A DNA stretch of 64,000 nucleotides from Actinopolymorpha cephalotaxi. GTDB taxonomy: Bacteria > Actinomycetota > Actinomycetes > Propionibacteriales > Actinopolymorphaceae. Each line of letters starts with the position of its first letter. Within the stretch, counting starts at the first letter, position 1. The notes beneath the pieces were generated by a model that had not been told where the DNA came from, did no database searches, and saw nothing but the letters and a program-made list of their open reading frames with translations. The DNA lies in the NCBI RefSeq assembly GCF_013408535.1, contig NZ_JACBZA010000001.1, positions 3,122,850-3,186,849 on the forward strand. Reading direction: 5' to 3'. Shown piece by piece: positions 1 to 8,739 of this stretch. Both the position numbers and the translations under genes were made by a program.

Positions 1-1268
1 GCGACCTGGGCCGCCAGTGGGACTCCGACCGCAGTCGCCGCGAAGCGGGGCAGCCATCGGGCGAGGGCGTCGGAGAACGGCGGGCCGAGGACGACGATGC
101 CGGCGGTGGCGAGGACCGACAGCGCGAAGCCGTACGTACGGCCAAGCCACGGGTCGACAAGGAGCAGGACCAGAACGGCACAGGCCACGGCCGGCACACC
201 GTGGCGACGGGATCCTACGGCCAGTCCGGCGAGCCCGACCACACCCATCGCGGCGGCTCTCAGCACGCTGGGTTCGGGGCGGGCGAGCACCACGAAGCCC
301 ATCGCGCAGCCGGCCCCGATCAGTGGGAGTCCCCACGACCGCACGCCGGCCCATCTGGCCGCTCCGAGCACGAACGCCAGCAAAATAGTGAGGTTCGTGC
401 CCGAAACGGCGGTCAGGTGCGACAGCCCCGCCGTGCGGAAGTCCTCCTCCAGTTGCTCGGGCATCCGCGAGACGTCGCCCACCACGAGGGCAGGCACGAG
501 TCCGCGTTCGTTCGCCGGAAGTCCGGCCACGGCGGCGCGGAGTCCTGCCCGCAGCCGCCCGGCCGCCCGGTCGAGCGGTCCGGCGTTCTCGAGCAGGGTC
601 GGAGGCGAGCGAGCGGCGAGGACGGCGGCCACGCGCTCGCCCTGCTCGGTCGGCGCGAAGCGGGTGACGGCACGGATGCGCTGGCCGACCTCGACCCTCG
701 ACCACGCCGCCGGGCCGGTGACCACGACCGGGGTCCGGACGGCGGTCGTCACGCCGTGGCGGGTGAGCCGGAGAACGTCGGCCTCGAGCACGACGTAGGT
801 CGAGCGATGGCCCGGGGACGACCGCACCCGCGGATCGGTGCGCACCCGAAGCTCGGTCGTGGCGACCGAGGCGTCGGCGGCCAGCTCAGGGACCGGTCCG
901 CCCCTGGCAGCCGACACGTGCAGCAGGGTGACCGAGGTCAGGACGGCAGCGCCCAGACATGCCACCGCCGCGGACAGTTCGAGCGCACGGTCACGTCGGC
1001 TCGGGCGGGCGAGCAGAACGACCCCCGCCGCAGCCGCGGCGACCGCGCCAACGGCGGCGGGTACCGGCGGCACGACCGGAACCACGAGCGTGCACAACCA
1101 ACCGGCCACCGCGACCGGAACCAACCGCGCGTCGACCGTGGCGCGAGCGCCCTGGTGCGTGGGCGGGCCGTCCTCACCGACGCGGATGGACGTGCGTACG
1201 GACTCGACGAGTCGGTCGAGGACGCCCGTCACCACACCGAGCAGCGGAGACGTCGCCGAGCTCGTCAC
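1..1268 (-). CDS. comEC: ComEC/Rec2 family competence protein, N-terminal part (cut by window edge)
   Basis: This is the inner-membrane channel protein of the DNA-uptake machinery, thought to pass single-stranded DNA into the cytoplasm. The visible 422 codons contain hydrophobic N-terminal segments, then the family hallmark GLSHLTAVSGTNLTIL at the start of the Competence domain, followed by a Pro-Glu-rich turn (PEPSVLRAAAMG) and more membrane segments. The rest, including the usual C-terminal beta-lactamase-like domain, lies beyond the left edge. The GTG start overlaps the comEA stop as GTGA, so the pair is translationally coupled. ComEC and ComEA homologues are common in Actinobacteria that are not known to be naturally competent, so the role in uptake is inferred from family only. 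Confidence 0.9.
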   Translation of the reverse strand, partial: MTSSATSPLLGVVTGVLDRLVESVRTSIRVGEDGPPTHQGARATVDARLVPVAVAGWLCTLVVPVVPPVPAAVGAVAAAAAGVVLLARPSRRDRALELSAAVACLGAAVLTSVTLLHVSAARGGPVPELAADASVATTELRVRTDPRVRSSPGHRSTYVVLEADVLRLTRHGVTTAVRTPVVVTGPAAWSRVEVGQRIRAVTRFAPTEQGERVAAVLAARSPPTLLENAGPLDRAAGRLRAGLRAAVAGLPANERGLVPALVVGDVSRMPEQLEEDFRTAGLSHLTAVSGTNLTILLAFVLGAARWAGVRSWGLPLIGAGCAMGFVVLARPEPSVLRAAAMGVVGLAGLAVGSRRHGVPAVACAVLVLLLVDPWLGRTYGFALSVLATAGIVVLGPPFSDALARWLPRFAATAVGVPLAAQV

Positions 1269-2026
1269 CGCGCTGCCACCTTGTCGCGCAGTTCGGCGAA
1301 GGTGCGCTCGCCGATCCCGGTGACCTCGCGCAGATCCTCGACGTCGGCGAACCGCCCGTGCTCGGTGCGGAAGTCCACGATTCGCTGCGCGAGCACCGGA
1401 CCCACTCCGGGCAACTCCTCAAGCTCAGCGGAGGTGGCGGAGTTGAGGTCGAGCGGCGCACCGGCCGACGGCGGGCCCGCACTCGGGCCGGCGCCACCTC
1501 CGGCGGGCGGAGCACCGGGCGGTGGCGTCACACCCACCAGAACCTGTTCACCGTCGAGCAGGGGGCGAGCGAGGTTGACCGTGTCGAGGTCGGTTCCGGG
1601 CAGCGCCCCGCCGGAGGCGGTGACCGCATCGAACACCCGGGAACCCCCGGGCAGATGAACCACCCCAGGCCTGCGTACCTTGCCCGCCACGTGCACCACC
1701 ACCGTCGACGACGGCCGCGGAGCCGGCGAGCCGGGGGCCGGTACCGAGGTCGCCACCGGCGTCGCCACCACCGTCGAATGAGCCGCCGGGTCGGTGACCG
1801 TCTCGCGTACGGGACGATCCCGGATCACCATCACCGCGGCACCGATCACCGCCAGCAGCAGGACGACGGCGACCACCACGACGTGGCCCCGGCGCAAGGC
1901 GAACGTCGGCGAGCGCTCACCGGCGTCCGCGGACAGCTCGTCGTCCTCGGAGAAGCCGTCGCCGGAGAAGTCGTCGCCGAGCGGTCGGTGGGGGCGTTCG
2001 TGCTCGGCGTAACCGGGCTGCCGCAT
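1265..2026 (-). CDS. comEA: ComEA family helix-hairpin-helix DNA-binding protein
   Basis: This is a membrane-anchored receptor for incoming double-stranded DNA. The 253-residue protein has an acidic cytoplasmic N terminus, one strong transmembrane helix (VVVVAVVLLLAVIGAAVMV, about residues 45-63), a Pro/Ala-rich linker, an SLBB domain (VVVHVAGKVRRPGVVHLP), a second Pro/Gly linker and a C-terminal double helix-hairpin-helix (LDLNSATSAELEELPGVGP and ITGIGERTFAELRDKVA). The ATG at 2026 follows an AGGAG box. The same frame stays open upstream to a GTG at 2326, but that extra part is Arg/Pro-rich and contains a DNA repeat, so I prefer the shorter form. It is coupled to comEC by a GTGA overlap. Confidence 0.9.
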   Translation of the reverse strand: MRQPGYAEHERPHRPLGDDFSGDGFSEDDELSADAGERSPTFALRRGHVVVVAVVLLLAVIGAAVMVIRDRPVRETVTDPAAHSTVVATPVATSVPAPGSPAPRPSSTVVVHVAGKVRRPGVVHLPGGSRVFDAVTASGGALPGTDLDTVNLARPLLDGEQVLVGVTPPPGAPPAGGGAGPSAGPPSAGAPLDLNSATSAELEELPGVGPVLAQRIVDFRTEHGRFADVEDLREVTGIGERTFAELRDKVAAR

Positions 2027-2492
2027 GTGCTCCTCGCCTTCCTTCGACCACGCCCACGGCGACGGCTTGCCGGGCGCTGCTCCGGCTCGAGTGCGGGGGG
2101 TGCGAACCGGGTCGGCGGGCACCTGCGGCACCCACTCCCGGCCGGCCCGAACCCGGTCGGCGGGCACCTGTGGCACCCAGCCCCGGACGACACCGTCGGC
2201 GCTGTCGGCACCGTGGGCACCCTCGGCACGTGGAGGTGATCGCCGAAGCGCATGGACCCGGAGGACCGCACGGGCGGTCTCCTCGGGCCCCGCCCGGTGC
2301 CGGGGAGGAAGCCGTCGACGCAACACCTGGACGACGCTACGAAGAACGCGGATGCCGTTGCCGGCAATGGGAAAGTCCTGTGGATGAACCGGCCGACCGG
2401 CGGCCTGTGGAGAAAAGGCGGCCGACCGGCAGATGGGGGTCAGCCCCGGGTGGCAGGAGGCGGCAGGACCGGAGCGGCGGCGTCAGGCAGCG
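2027..2492. other. Intergenic stretch between comEA and the kinase gene
   Basis: These 466 bases hold no gene that I can support. All six frames are partly open, as is usual at this GC content, but none shows a recognisable domain. The stretch contains a 24-nt direct repeat (annotated separately), and presumably the comEA promoter on the minus strand. If comEA began at the GTG at 2326, its first 100 residues would occupy part of this region. Confidence 0.5.
2111..2179. repeat. Two copies of a 24-nt direct repeat, 45 nt apart
   Basis: Copies at 2111-2134 and 2156-2179 differ at one base; the shared core reads GTCGGCGGGCACCTG. The 45-nt period is a multiple of three, so in the comEA upstream frame it would encode a repeated W-V-P-Q-V-P-A-D motif. 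This leaves open whether it is a coding or regulatory repeat. Confidence 0.7.
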
Positions 2493-3434
2493 TCAGGCAA
2501 GGTCGGGCCACGGCGCGGGCGGCGAGCCGGCGAAGAATCGCAGCAGCTCCAGCAGGCGGCTCGCGGGCGGCCTGGTCCATACGCGTTCCGGCTCTCCGGG
2601 CACGTCACCGACGCGGTGCAGCGCCCAGGACAGGTGGTACCAGAGCACTCTGCCCGACCAGGCGCGTTCGGCCTCCGCGAGCACCCGCGGCGGCACCTCG
2701 TCCAGGTATCCCCGCAGGGCGTACGGCACCGCACGCAACGGCAGTTTCGCGAAGTCGACGGCGGGATCGGCCCAGGCCGCGTCGCCCCAGTCCACCAGGT
2801 TGGCGCGTTCGGGGGCGGCGCCCGCGACGACCACGTTGGTGGGCGAGACGTCGCCGTGCACGACCGCCGGCGCCACGTCGGCCGGCCGCAGGGGCTCCAG
2901 CCGGTCGAACCATCCGGCCAGCCAGCCGGCCGTGTCGACGTCGACGTACCCCTTCTCGACGAGTCGGAGGACCTGCCCCCGCGGGTCGTCCTCCGGCAGC
3001 TGCGCAACGCCCGGTAGCGAGCCCACGCGCGCGCGAGTCAGCCGGTGTAGACGGGCCAGGCCCACTCCGACGTCGCGGTAGGTGGCGGCTGCCGTGTGGG
3101 GTTCGGCGCCCAGGGCGGCCAGGTCGCGGCCCGGGACGCGTTCGACCACGAGGTAGGGGACGTTGACGACCGAACAGCTGTCGTCGTACGTCACCACCGC
3201 GGGAGTACGCACCCCCACCCGGCGTACCGCGGGAATGATCGTGGCCTCCTTGGCGAGCTCGGCCAGCCGGGCGCCGCCACCACGTGGGATCCGCAGGACG
3301 AGGTGGTCGCCGAGGTAGTACACCTCGTTGGCGGCACCCTGAACCGGAACCGCGGCCATGTCCTCGACCGGGATCTGGTATCTGTCGCCGATCGCGGCCA
3401 GCATCTCCAGACGCGACGTCCCACCTGCGCTCAC
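2493..3434 (-). CDS. Phosphotransferase of the aminoglycoside/choline-kinase fold
   Basis: The 313-residue protein has the protein-kinase-like APH fold. The ATP-grip region is followed by PYLVVERVPGRDL in the hinge, the catalytic loop VVHGDVSPTNVVV (HGDxxxxN, with the catalytic Asp) and the metal-binding DWGDAAWADPAVDF segment. The family phosphorylates small hydroxylated molecules: aminoglycosides, macrolides, choline, homoserine or sugars. The substrate cannot be read from sequence. The GTG at 3434 sits eight bases after TACCCT, which suggests a leaderless start; the ATG at 3404 is the alternative. It lies between degV and comEA, in the same orientation. I recall that M. tuberculosis carries the acetyltransferase gene eis in about this position. 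Confidence 0.82.
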   Translation of the reverse strand: MSAGGTSRLEMLAAIGDRYQIPVEDMAAVPVQGAANEVYYLGDHLVLRIPRGGGARLAELAKEATIIPAVRRVGVRTPAVVTYDDSCSVVNVPYLVVERVPGRDLAALGAEPHTAAATYRDVGVGLARLHRLTRARVGSLPGVAQLPEDDPRGQVLRLVEKGYVDVDTAGWLAGWFDRLEPLRPADVAPAVVHGDVSPTNVVVAGAAPERANLVDWGDAAWADPAVDFAKLPLRAVPYALRGYLDEVPPRVLAEAERAWSGRVLWYHLSWALHRVGDVPGEPERVWTRPPASRLLELLRFFAGSPPAPWPDLA

Positions 3435-3507
3435 GGTCGCCCAGGGTAGGGCACGGCGGGCTGTGGCGTACGACGTCGCAGGGGGCCGACCCTGGGGCAG
3501 TCCCGGG

Positions 3508-4362
3508 TCAGTCCACGTCGGTGGGCGACACGACCACCGAAACCATGCCCGGCCCGACGTGCGCACCGATCCCGCTGGCCGCCTCCCGGACCACGATGCG
3601 AACGAGCCGGCGTACGCGTCGCCCCAACCGCGCGGCCAGTTCGCCGGCGAGGATCGGCGCCCCGAGGTGATGCACCGCGACCTCGACGCTGCGGATGCCG
3701 GCGCTGTTCAGAGCGAGGCGTTCGAGTTCGGCCATCGCCCGGGCCCCGGTGCGCACCTTCGCGCACGGCGTGACCCGGCCGTCGCGTACCTGCAGGATCG
3801 GCCTCGACGGCAGTGCCGAACCCACCACTGCCTGCGCGAGCCGGATCCGCCCGCCCCGGCGCAGGTAGTCGAGTGAGTCGACGTAGAGGAACGTCTCGGC
3901 CGCGGCGGCACGGGCCCGCGCGAGCTCGACCACCTCGGCGGCGTCCGCGCCCCTCCTGGCGGCGTCGGCGGCGGCGAGCACCGCGAAGCCGAGTCCCATG
4001 CCCACCTGGCGTGAGTCGACCACCGCGACCGGCAGCGGCGCCTGGACCGCGCCCAGCCTGGCGGCGTCGTGGGTTCCGGACAGGTCGCCGGACAGGTGGA
4101 TCGAGACCGCGGCCGAGCAGCCGGTGCGAGCCGCGGCGGTGTAGCCGGCCAGGAACTCCATCGGCGAAGGCCGGGAGGTGCGGACGTGTTCGCCGCGGCG
4201 CAGTGAGTCGGTGACCAGCCGGGTCACCTCGGGGTCGCCGTCGGTGTAGGTGGTCGAGCCGACCGTCACCTGTGTCGGCACGACGGAGATTCCGTAGTCG
4301 TCGACCTCCCGGCCATCGAGGTGCGCGGTCGAGTCGGTCACCAAGGCCACGTGTCCCGCCAC
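3508..4362 (-). CDS. degV: DegV family fatty-acid-binding protein
   Basis: DegV/FakB proteins bind one fatty acid between two lobes and, in Gram-positives with a FakA kinase, present it for phosphorylation and phospholipid synthesis. The 284-residue protein has the N-terminal VALVTDSTAHLD motif, the TSRPSPMEF loop that contacts the carboxylate, the SGTHDAARL and VDSRQVGMGLG segments, and the YVDSLDYLRRGGRI signature. Length and motif order match the family. The GTG start follows TACATT by six bases, so a leaderless transcript is likely. The gene order LeuRS-degV-comEA-comEC is the usual actinobacterial neighbourhood. Confidence 0.92.
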   Translation of the reverse strand: MAGHVALVTDSTAHLDGREVDDYGISVVPTQVTVGSTTYTDGDPEVTRLVTDSLRRGEHVRTSRPSPMEFLAGYTAAARTGCSAAVSIHLSGDLSGTHDAARLGAVQAPLPVAVVDSRQVGMGLGFAVLAAADAARRGADAAEVVELARARAAAAETFLYVDSLDYLRRGGRIRLAQAVVGSALPSRPILQVRDGRVTPCAKVRTGARAMAELERLALNSAGIRSVEVAVHHLGAPILAGELAARLGRRVRRLVRIVVREAASGIGAHVGPGMVSVVVSPTDVD

Positions 4363-4582
4363 GAGAGAAATGTAGCCGCCGGTGGGCAGGCCCGCTGGGT
4401 GTTCGATCAGCTGCCCCGAGGGAAAACTCCGGCGCGCGGGCGAAACCGGGTTGCGGGCTGAGCACGCCGGCTTGCGCGTGGAGAACCTCCAGCGGGCGCA
4501 GGGACGGATCGTGCTCGCCCGTGGCGTGCTGCTCTACCGCATGTCGGCGCAGGTTGTCGGTGGGCCGTGAGATCTTCCCGGC

Positions 4583-5107
4583 ATGGACGAAACCGACAGC
4601 GAAGTCGAGGAACTCCAGCGGCTGCTCGATTCCTCTCTCCCCCACGCGAGTGAACACCTGCGCTCGATCGTCACCCCCGGGCGCACCCTGACCGCACGCC
4701 AGCTGTGCGGAGTCCTCACCGGCATGTGCACGTTGTCGGTGGCCACCGTGACCGCGGGCGGCGCGCCCCGGATCAGCGCGGTCGACGGCCACTTCCTGCG
4801 CGGCCGATGGGTCTTCACCACCTCCGGGACAGCGGTCAAGACCCGCCACCTGCGCGCCCGCCCCGACGTCAGCGTCGCCCACCTGCGAGGTGACGACCTG
4901 GGCGTCTTCACCCACGGCGTGGCGGAGTTCCTTCCCCGCGAGCATCCGGACTGGCAGCCGATCGAGGACCACCTGGTCCGTCACTACGGCAGTTCGCCGA
5001 CCAGTTGGGGCGAGGACATCGTCTACGTGCGTGTCCGGCCGCACTGGATGGTCGCCTACGCCTTCGATCCCGGCAATCTGGTCGGGAGGACCCGAGGTGA
5101 CGACTGA
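4583..5107 (+). CDS. Pyridoxamine 5'-phosphate oxidase-fold flavin/F420-binding protein
   Basis: This 174-residue protein has the split beta-barrel seen in pyridoxamine-phosphate-oxidase-like proteins that bind FMN, F420 or heme. The core strands read TLSVATVTAGGAPRISAVDG, then WVFTTSGTAVKTRHLRARP, then VSVAHLRGDDLGVFTHGVAEF, which is the typical order. The C terminus has an RPHWMVAYAF strand. A true PNP oxidase would carry a longer C-terminal domain, so a general oxidoreductase or cofactor-binding role is more likely. It is the only plus-strand gene between degV and the two LeuRS genes, and it ends 28 bases before the convergent LeuRS stop. Confidence 0.8.
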   Translation: MDETDSEVEELQRLLDSSLPHASEHLRSIVTPGRTLTARQLCGVLTGMCTLSVATVTAGGAPRISAVDGHFLRGRWVFTTSGTAVKTRHLRARPDVSVAHLRGDDLGVFTHGVAEFLPREHPDWQPIEDHLVRHYGSSPTSWGEDIVYVRVRPHWMVAYAFDPGNLVGRTRGDD

Positions 5108-5135
5108 CCGCAGCACCTTCGCGGGCGCACCACGC

Positions 5136-7451
5136 TCATCCCGCGGGCACGATGTTGACCAGCCGGGGAGGACGCACGACCACCCGGGCGACGGCCCTCC
5201 CACGCAGCGCCCAGCGTACAGGCTCGATGTCAAGCACACGTTGACGCAGCTCGTCGGCGGTGATGTCCGGCGGCACATCCAGCCTGGCTCGCAGCTTGCC
5301 GGCGACCTGCACGACGCAGGTCACCGTCTCCGCACCGAGATAGGCCGGATCCGCTTCCGGATAAGGCAGGTACGCCAGCGACGCCGCCCGCGATGGCGTG
5401 CCCTCCAGCCGGTGCCACAACTCCTCGGCCAGGTGCGGCGCGAACGGCGCGAGCATCAACACCGTCGGGCGAGCCACCTCGGCCGGCACCTCGTCACCCA
5501 GGCCCGCGACGTGCCGGGACAGCGTGGTGAGGCGGGCGACGGCGGTGTGGAAGCTCAGGGCGTCCAGGTCGTCTCGGACACCGGCGATCGTCGTGTGCAG
5601 CAGGCGAAGCGTCTCCTCGTCCGCCGGCCGGTCGGAGATCCTCGGCGCACCGGTCTCCTCGTCGACCAGGGTCCGCCACACCCGCTGCAGGAACCGCTGC
5701 GCCCCGACGATCCCTCGCGGATCCCACGGGCGCGACGCCTGCAGCGGCCCGGACGCCATGACGTACACCCGGAAGGAGTCCGCGCCGTAGCGCTCGCACA
5801 ACTCGTCGGGCGTCACCATGTTGCGCAGGCTCTTGCCCATCTTCCCCAGCGACCGGGTGACCGGTTGGCCCCGCCACCAGAAGGCGCCGTCGCGCTCGCT
5901 GACCTCGGCGGCAGGCACGTACATCCCTCGGTCGTCGGTGTAGGAGTACGCCTGGATGTAGCCGTTGTTGACCAGCCGGCGGAACGGCTCCCGGCTCGAC
6001 ACGTGGCCCAGGTCGTACAACACCTTGTGCCAGAAGCGCGCGTACAACAGGTGCAGCACCGTGTGCTCGACCCCGCCGACGTACAGATCCACCCCGCCGG
6101 GATCGGAGCCGCCGCGGCTGCCCATCCAGTGCCGCTCCAGCGCCGGGTCACAGAAGTGCTCGGTGCCGTGCGGATCGAGGTAGCGCAGCTCGTACCAGCA
6201 CGAGCCCGCCCACTGCGGCATCGTGTTGGTCTCCCGCCGGTAGACCCGCGGGCCGTCGCCCAGGTCCAGAGTGACCTCCACCCAGTCGGCCAGCCGCCCG
6301 AGCGGCGCGACCGGCTCCGACGACGCGTCGTCGGGATCGTAGGTGGTGGGCGCGTAGTCCGGGGTCTGCGGCAACACGACCGGCAGCATCGACTCGGGCA
6401 GCGCGACCGGCCCGTGCTCGTCGTACACCACTGGGAACGGCTCACCCCAGTAGCGCTGCCGGCTGAACAACCAGTCGTGCAGGCGGTACGTCACCTCGCC
6501 CTGCTCGCGGGTACGCCCGATCCAGTTGCGCTGCTGGGCCTTGATCGGTTCCGGCCAGTCCAGCAGGTCCAGGTCGTCGGCCAACCGGTCGGCATAGGCG
6601 GTGATGCGCAGCATCCACTGCCGCATGGTGCGGGCGAAGACGGGATAGTTGCCGCGTTCGCTGCGTCCGTCCGCGGTGACCTCCTCGTCGGCCAGCACGG
6701 TGCCAAGGCCAGGGCACCAGTTGACCGGCACGTCCGCCAGGTAGGCCAGGCGGTGCGCGTCCAGGAGCGCGCGGCGTTCGTGGGCGGCCAGCGCCGTCCA
6801 GTCCCGTCCGCCGGGTGTGGCTCGTCGTCCGGTCGCGAACTCCTCCTCCAGTTCGGTGATCGGCCGGGCCCGCTTGCGCTCGTCGTCGTACCACGCCCCG
6901 TGGATCCGCAGGAACATCCACTGCGTCCAGCGGTAGAAGTCCACATCGGTGGTCGACACGCCGCGCCGATCGTCATGGGCCAGGCCCAGCCGTCGCAGCT
7001 GCCCGCGGATGGTGGCGATGTTGGCCTCGGTGGTGTCCTTCGGATGCTGCCCGGTCCGGACCGCGTACTGCTCGGCGGGCAGGCCGAAGGCGTCGAACCC
7101 GAACGCGTGCAGCACGTTGTGGCCGCGCATCCGCAGGTACCGCCCGTAGACGTCGGTCGCCACGTAGCCGAGCGGGTGACCGACGTGCAGCGAGCCGGAC
7201 GGACCGACGAACATGTCCAGTACGTAGAACTTCGGCGCATCCACCCGCGCCCGCGCCTCGTCAACTCCGCCTTGACAGGGGCCGTCGGCGTCGGGTCCGA
7301 GATCGCCGACGGGGTTCGGGGTGTGGAAGGTCCGGTGCTCGGCCCAGTGGGCCTGCCAGCGTTCCTCGATCCGGCCCGCCAGCCGTCCGTCGTAGCGGTA
7401 GGCGGGTTCGGCCGGGGAGTTGGCGGGCGGAGTGGGGTCGGTCGTGGTCAT
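5136..7451 (-). CDS. leuS: Leucyl-tRNA synthetase, mycobacterial type, lacking the CP1 editing domain
   Basis: This class I enzyme should charge tRNA-Leu. In 771 residues I see the HIGH-type motif HVGH (89-92), the actinobacterial insertion after FYRWTQWMF ([11 protein letters not shown] and following), the WIGR motif (310-313), KMGKS (537-541), the anticodon-binding helices and a complete C terminus ([10 protein letters not shown]). Between WIGR and [17 protein letters not shown], where about 190 residues of CP1 editing domain belong, there are only six residues (TREQGE). TTRPDT and [10 protein letters not shown] are both absent. The reading frame is intact and the synthetic motifs are all present, so it looks functional for aminoacylation but unable to clear mischarged tRNA. 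It has its own attenuator leader upstream, and its neighbourhood is the ancestral one for actinobacterial leuS. Confidence 0.93.
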   Translation of the reverse strand: MTTTDPTPPANSPAEPAYRYDGRLAGRIEERWQAHWAEHRTFHTPNPVGDLGPDADGPCQGGVDEARARVDAPKFYVLDMFVGPSGSLHVGHPLGYVATDVYGRYLRMRGHNVLHAFGFDAFGLPAEQYAVRTGQHPKDTTEANIATIRGQLRRLGLAHDDRRGVSTTDVDFYRWTQWMFLRIHGAWYDDERKRARPITELEEEFATGRRATPGGRDWTALAAHERRALLDAHRLAYLADVPVNWCPGLGTVLADEEVTADGRSERGNYPVFARTMRQWMLRITAYADRLADDLDLLDWPEPIKAQQRNWIGRTREQGEVTYRLHDWLFSRQRYWGEPFPVVYDEHGPVALPESMLPVVLPQTPDYAPTTYDPDDASSEPVAPLGRLADWVEVTLDLGDGPRVYRRETNTMPQWAGSCWYELRYLDPHGTEHFCDPALERHWMGSRGGSDPGGVDLYVGGVEHTVLHLLYARFWHKVLYDLGHVSSREPFRRLVNNGYIQAYSYTDDRGMYVPAAEVSERDGAFWWRGQPVTRSLGKMGKSLRNMVTPDELCERYGADSFRVYVMASGPLQASRPWDPRGIVGAQRFLQRVWRTLVDEETGAPRISDRPADEETLRLLHTTIAGVRDDLDALSFHTAVARLTTLSRHVAGLGDEVPAEVARPTVLMLAPFAPHLAEELWHRLEGTPSRAASLAYLPYPEADPAYLGAETVTCVVQVAGKLRARLDVPPDITADELRQRVLDIEPVRWALRGRAVARVVVRPPRLVNIVPAG

Positions 7452-7518
7452 GAGGCACCGCCTGAAGATCGGCGGCGATCGCGCAAGATCGCTGATCACC
7501 GGTGGCCGGACATGAAGA

Positions 7519-7539
7519 AACCCCTCACGCAGAGGGGTT
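7519..7539 (-). terminator. Attenuator terminator of the editing-less leuS
   Basis: An 8-bp stem (AACCCCTC with GAGGGGTT, loop 5 nt) is followed on the minus strand by TTTCTTC. It lies between the leader peptide and the leuS start, so it would stop transcription before the gene unless the leader ribosome stalls. Upstream, GCGGGTGC and GCACCGC can form a competing hairpin. Confidence 0.85.
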
Positions 7540-7574
7540 CGCCGCGCCGACGCGGTGCTGTGCACCCGCTGAGG

Positions 7575-7610
7575 TCAGCGCGGCCCGGTAAGAAGCAGGA
7601 CCACCGACAT
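7575..7610 (-). CDS. Leucine attenuator leader peptide (11 aa)
   Basis: The minus strand encodes M-S-V-V-L-L-L-T-G-P-R and a TGA stop. Three consecutive Leu codons (CTG, CTT, CTT) sit just before a region able to form alternative hairpins and a terminator. This is the logic of leucine-responsive transcription attenuation: slow decoding of Leu codons favours the antiterminated form. The ATG lies six bases after a TATCCT box, so the leader is probably translated from a leaderless end. The matching leader of the second leuS shares the Leu-Leu-Leu run and the Pro-Arg-stop ending. Confidence 0.82.
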   Translation of the reverse strand: MSVVLLLTGPR

Positions 7611-7616
7611 GCGAGA

Positions 7617-7622
7617 AGGATA
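7617..7622 (-). promoter_or_regulatory. Probable -10 box of the first leuS leader
   Basis: TATCCT on the minus strand ends six bases before the leader ATG, the spacing seen for leaderless actinobacterial transcripts. I could not identify a convincing -35 box. Confidence 0.55.
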
Positions 7623-7700
7623 GCCCGTCGCCGGCGGCCGGCGCAGCCTGAATGTCCGAACCCGGGCCCTTTCGAACCGCTGATCATCGTGAGAAGCGAC

Positions 7701-7727
7701 GTTCCCCGGCCGATCGGACCGGGGAAC
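7701..7727. terminator. Palindromic hairpin, probable bidirectional terminator
   Basis: GTTCCCCGG and CCGGGGAAC form a perfect 9-bp stem around a 9-nt loop. It lies between the 61-codon minus-strand frame and the leuS leader promoter, where a terminator is expected. There is no clear T-tract. Confidence 0.6.
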
Positions 7728-7787
7728 GCCGCCTGCGAGTCGTGGGAGGGGCCACGCTCGCGGGGAAGCCGTCGAAGGGTGTCTACC

Positions 7788-7973
7788 TCACGTACCCGAG
7801 TGCTGCAGCGAGGACTCCGGGGAAACCCAGTCTCCGGTGTCGCCGTCGTACCTCGACGCGCGGAAGTACAGCGTGTAGTCCTCGGCGAAGTCCTTGTCGC
7901 ACACTCCCCACTTACCGGCGCCGAGGGCGTTGCGGCACGTACCCCAGCGGCCGTAGTCGGTGTACCACCGCAT
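7788..7973 (-). CDS. Small hypothetical frame, possibly a 3' gene remnant
   Basis: I do not recognise this 61-codon frame. It is rich in Tyr, Trp and Gly, has two Cys residues (WGTCRN and WGVCDK), and reads like the C-terminal piece of a small secreted protein (DYTLYFRASRYDGDTGDW). Its ATG directly abuts the start of the truncated TPR frame on the other strand, and no ribosome-binding site is evident. A remnant left by rearrangement is as likely as a real gene. A terminator-like hairpin follows it. Confidence 0.4.
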   Translation of the reverse strand: MRWYTDYGRWGTCRNALGAGKWGVCDKDFAEDYTLYFRASRYDGDTGDWVSPESSLQHSGT

Positions 7974-7975
7974 GA

Positions 7976-8638
7976 CTGCCGAGACGCGTCGCCCTGCGCG
8001 AGCTCGGCGATCTCGACGAGGCGAGCGCCTGTTTCCAGGGATCCGTCGACATCAGACGCCGGATCGGCGACCGGTACGGCGAGGCGAGCGCTCTGGACAA
8101 CCTGGGCAGCACCTTCGGGTTGCTGTCCCGGCACGAGGATGCCGCGGCCTGCAGGCTGCGGGCGATCGGGATCCAGCACGACATCGGCGACCGAACCGGT
8201 GAGGCCGGCTCGTGGAACAACCTCAGCAGGTCCTATGTCGGTCTCGGGCGGCTGAAGGACGCCTTCGAGGCGCTCGGTCGCGCCCTGTCGATTCAGGAGG
8301 ACGCCGAGGACACGTACGGTCTGGGCCAGACCTATGCCTCCTACGGCGAGGCCCACCTGGCAGCGGGGAACGCCGCCGAGGCGGCGGAGAACCTGCGACG
8401 AAGCCTGGAGCTGACCCGGCGCCGGGACGACCAGGTGGGCGCGGCCTGGGCGCTCACTCTCCTGGGCGACGCGGTGGACCTCGGTGGCGAGCGTGCGGCG
8501 GCCCGCCGGCACTGGCAGGAGGCTCTGGACATCTACACGCGGGCCGGTGACTCCCGCGCCAAGGCACTCCGCGTGCGCCTGGCCTCCCCGATCACGCCGC
8601 TCAAGGTACGGCAGCAGGCGCACTCCACTCTGAGCTGA
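7976..8638 (+). pseudogene. 5'-truncated TPR protein (remnant of an AfsR/SARP- or NB-ARC-type regulator)
   Basis: The frame opens directly after a TGA at 7973-7975 and encodes about 220 residues of tandem tetratricopeptide repeats. Examples are DRYGEASALDNLGSTFG, DRTGEAGSWNNLSRSYVGLG, AEDTYGLGQTYASYGEAHLA and DDQVGAAWALTLLGDAVDLGG, roughly 40 residues apart. Such repeats normally form the C-terminal half of large actinobacterial regulators with DNA-binding and ATPase domains. Here those N-terminal domains are absent and no ATG or GTG is placed to begin the repeat block; a TTG at 8120 is the first possible start. I read it as the decayed 3' end of a regulator stranded between the two leuS genes. 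Confidence 0.7.
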
Positions 8639-8672
8639 CCTCTCCACCGAGCCGGCTCAGGGGCACACCGGC

Positions 8673-8706
<34 letters not shown>

Positions 8707-8739
8707 GAAGGAACGCGCCGAACGTGAAGAAAGAAACGC

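Noticed and set aside
4382-4570. A 62-codon plus-strand frame between degV and the PNPOx-like gene
   Set aside because: No ribosome-binding site, no recognisable domain and an Arg/Gly-rich composition typical of chance frames in high-GC DNA.
5136-7451. The editing-less leuS as a pseudogene
   Set aside because: The frame is uninterrupted over 771 codons, all synthetic motifs are present, the deletion is at the exact domain borders, and a full attenuator precedes it.
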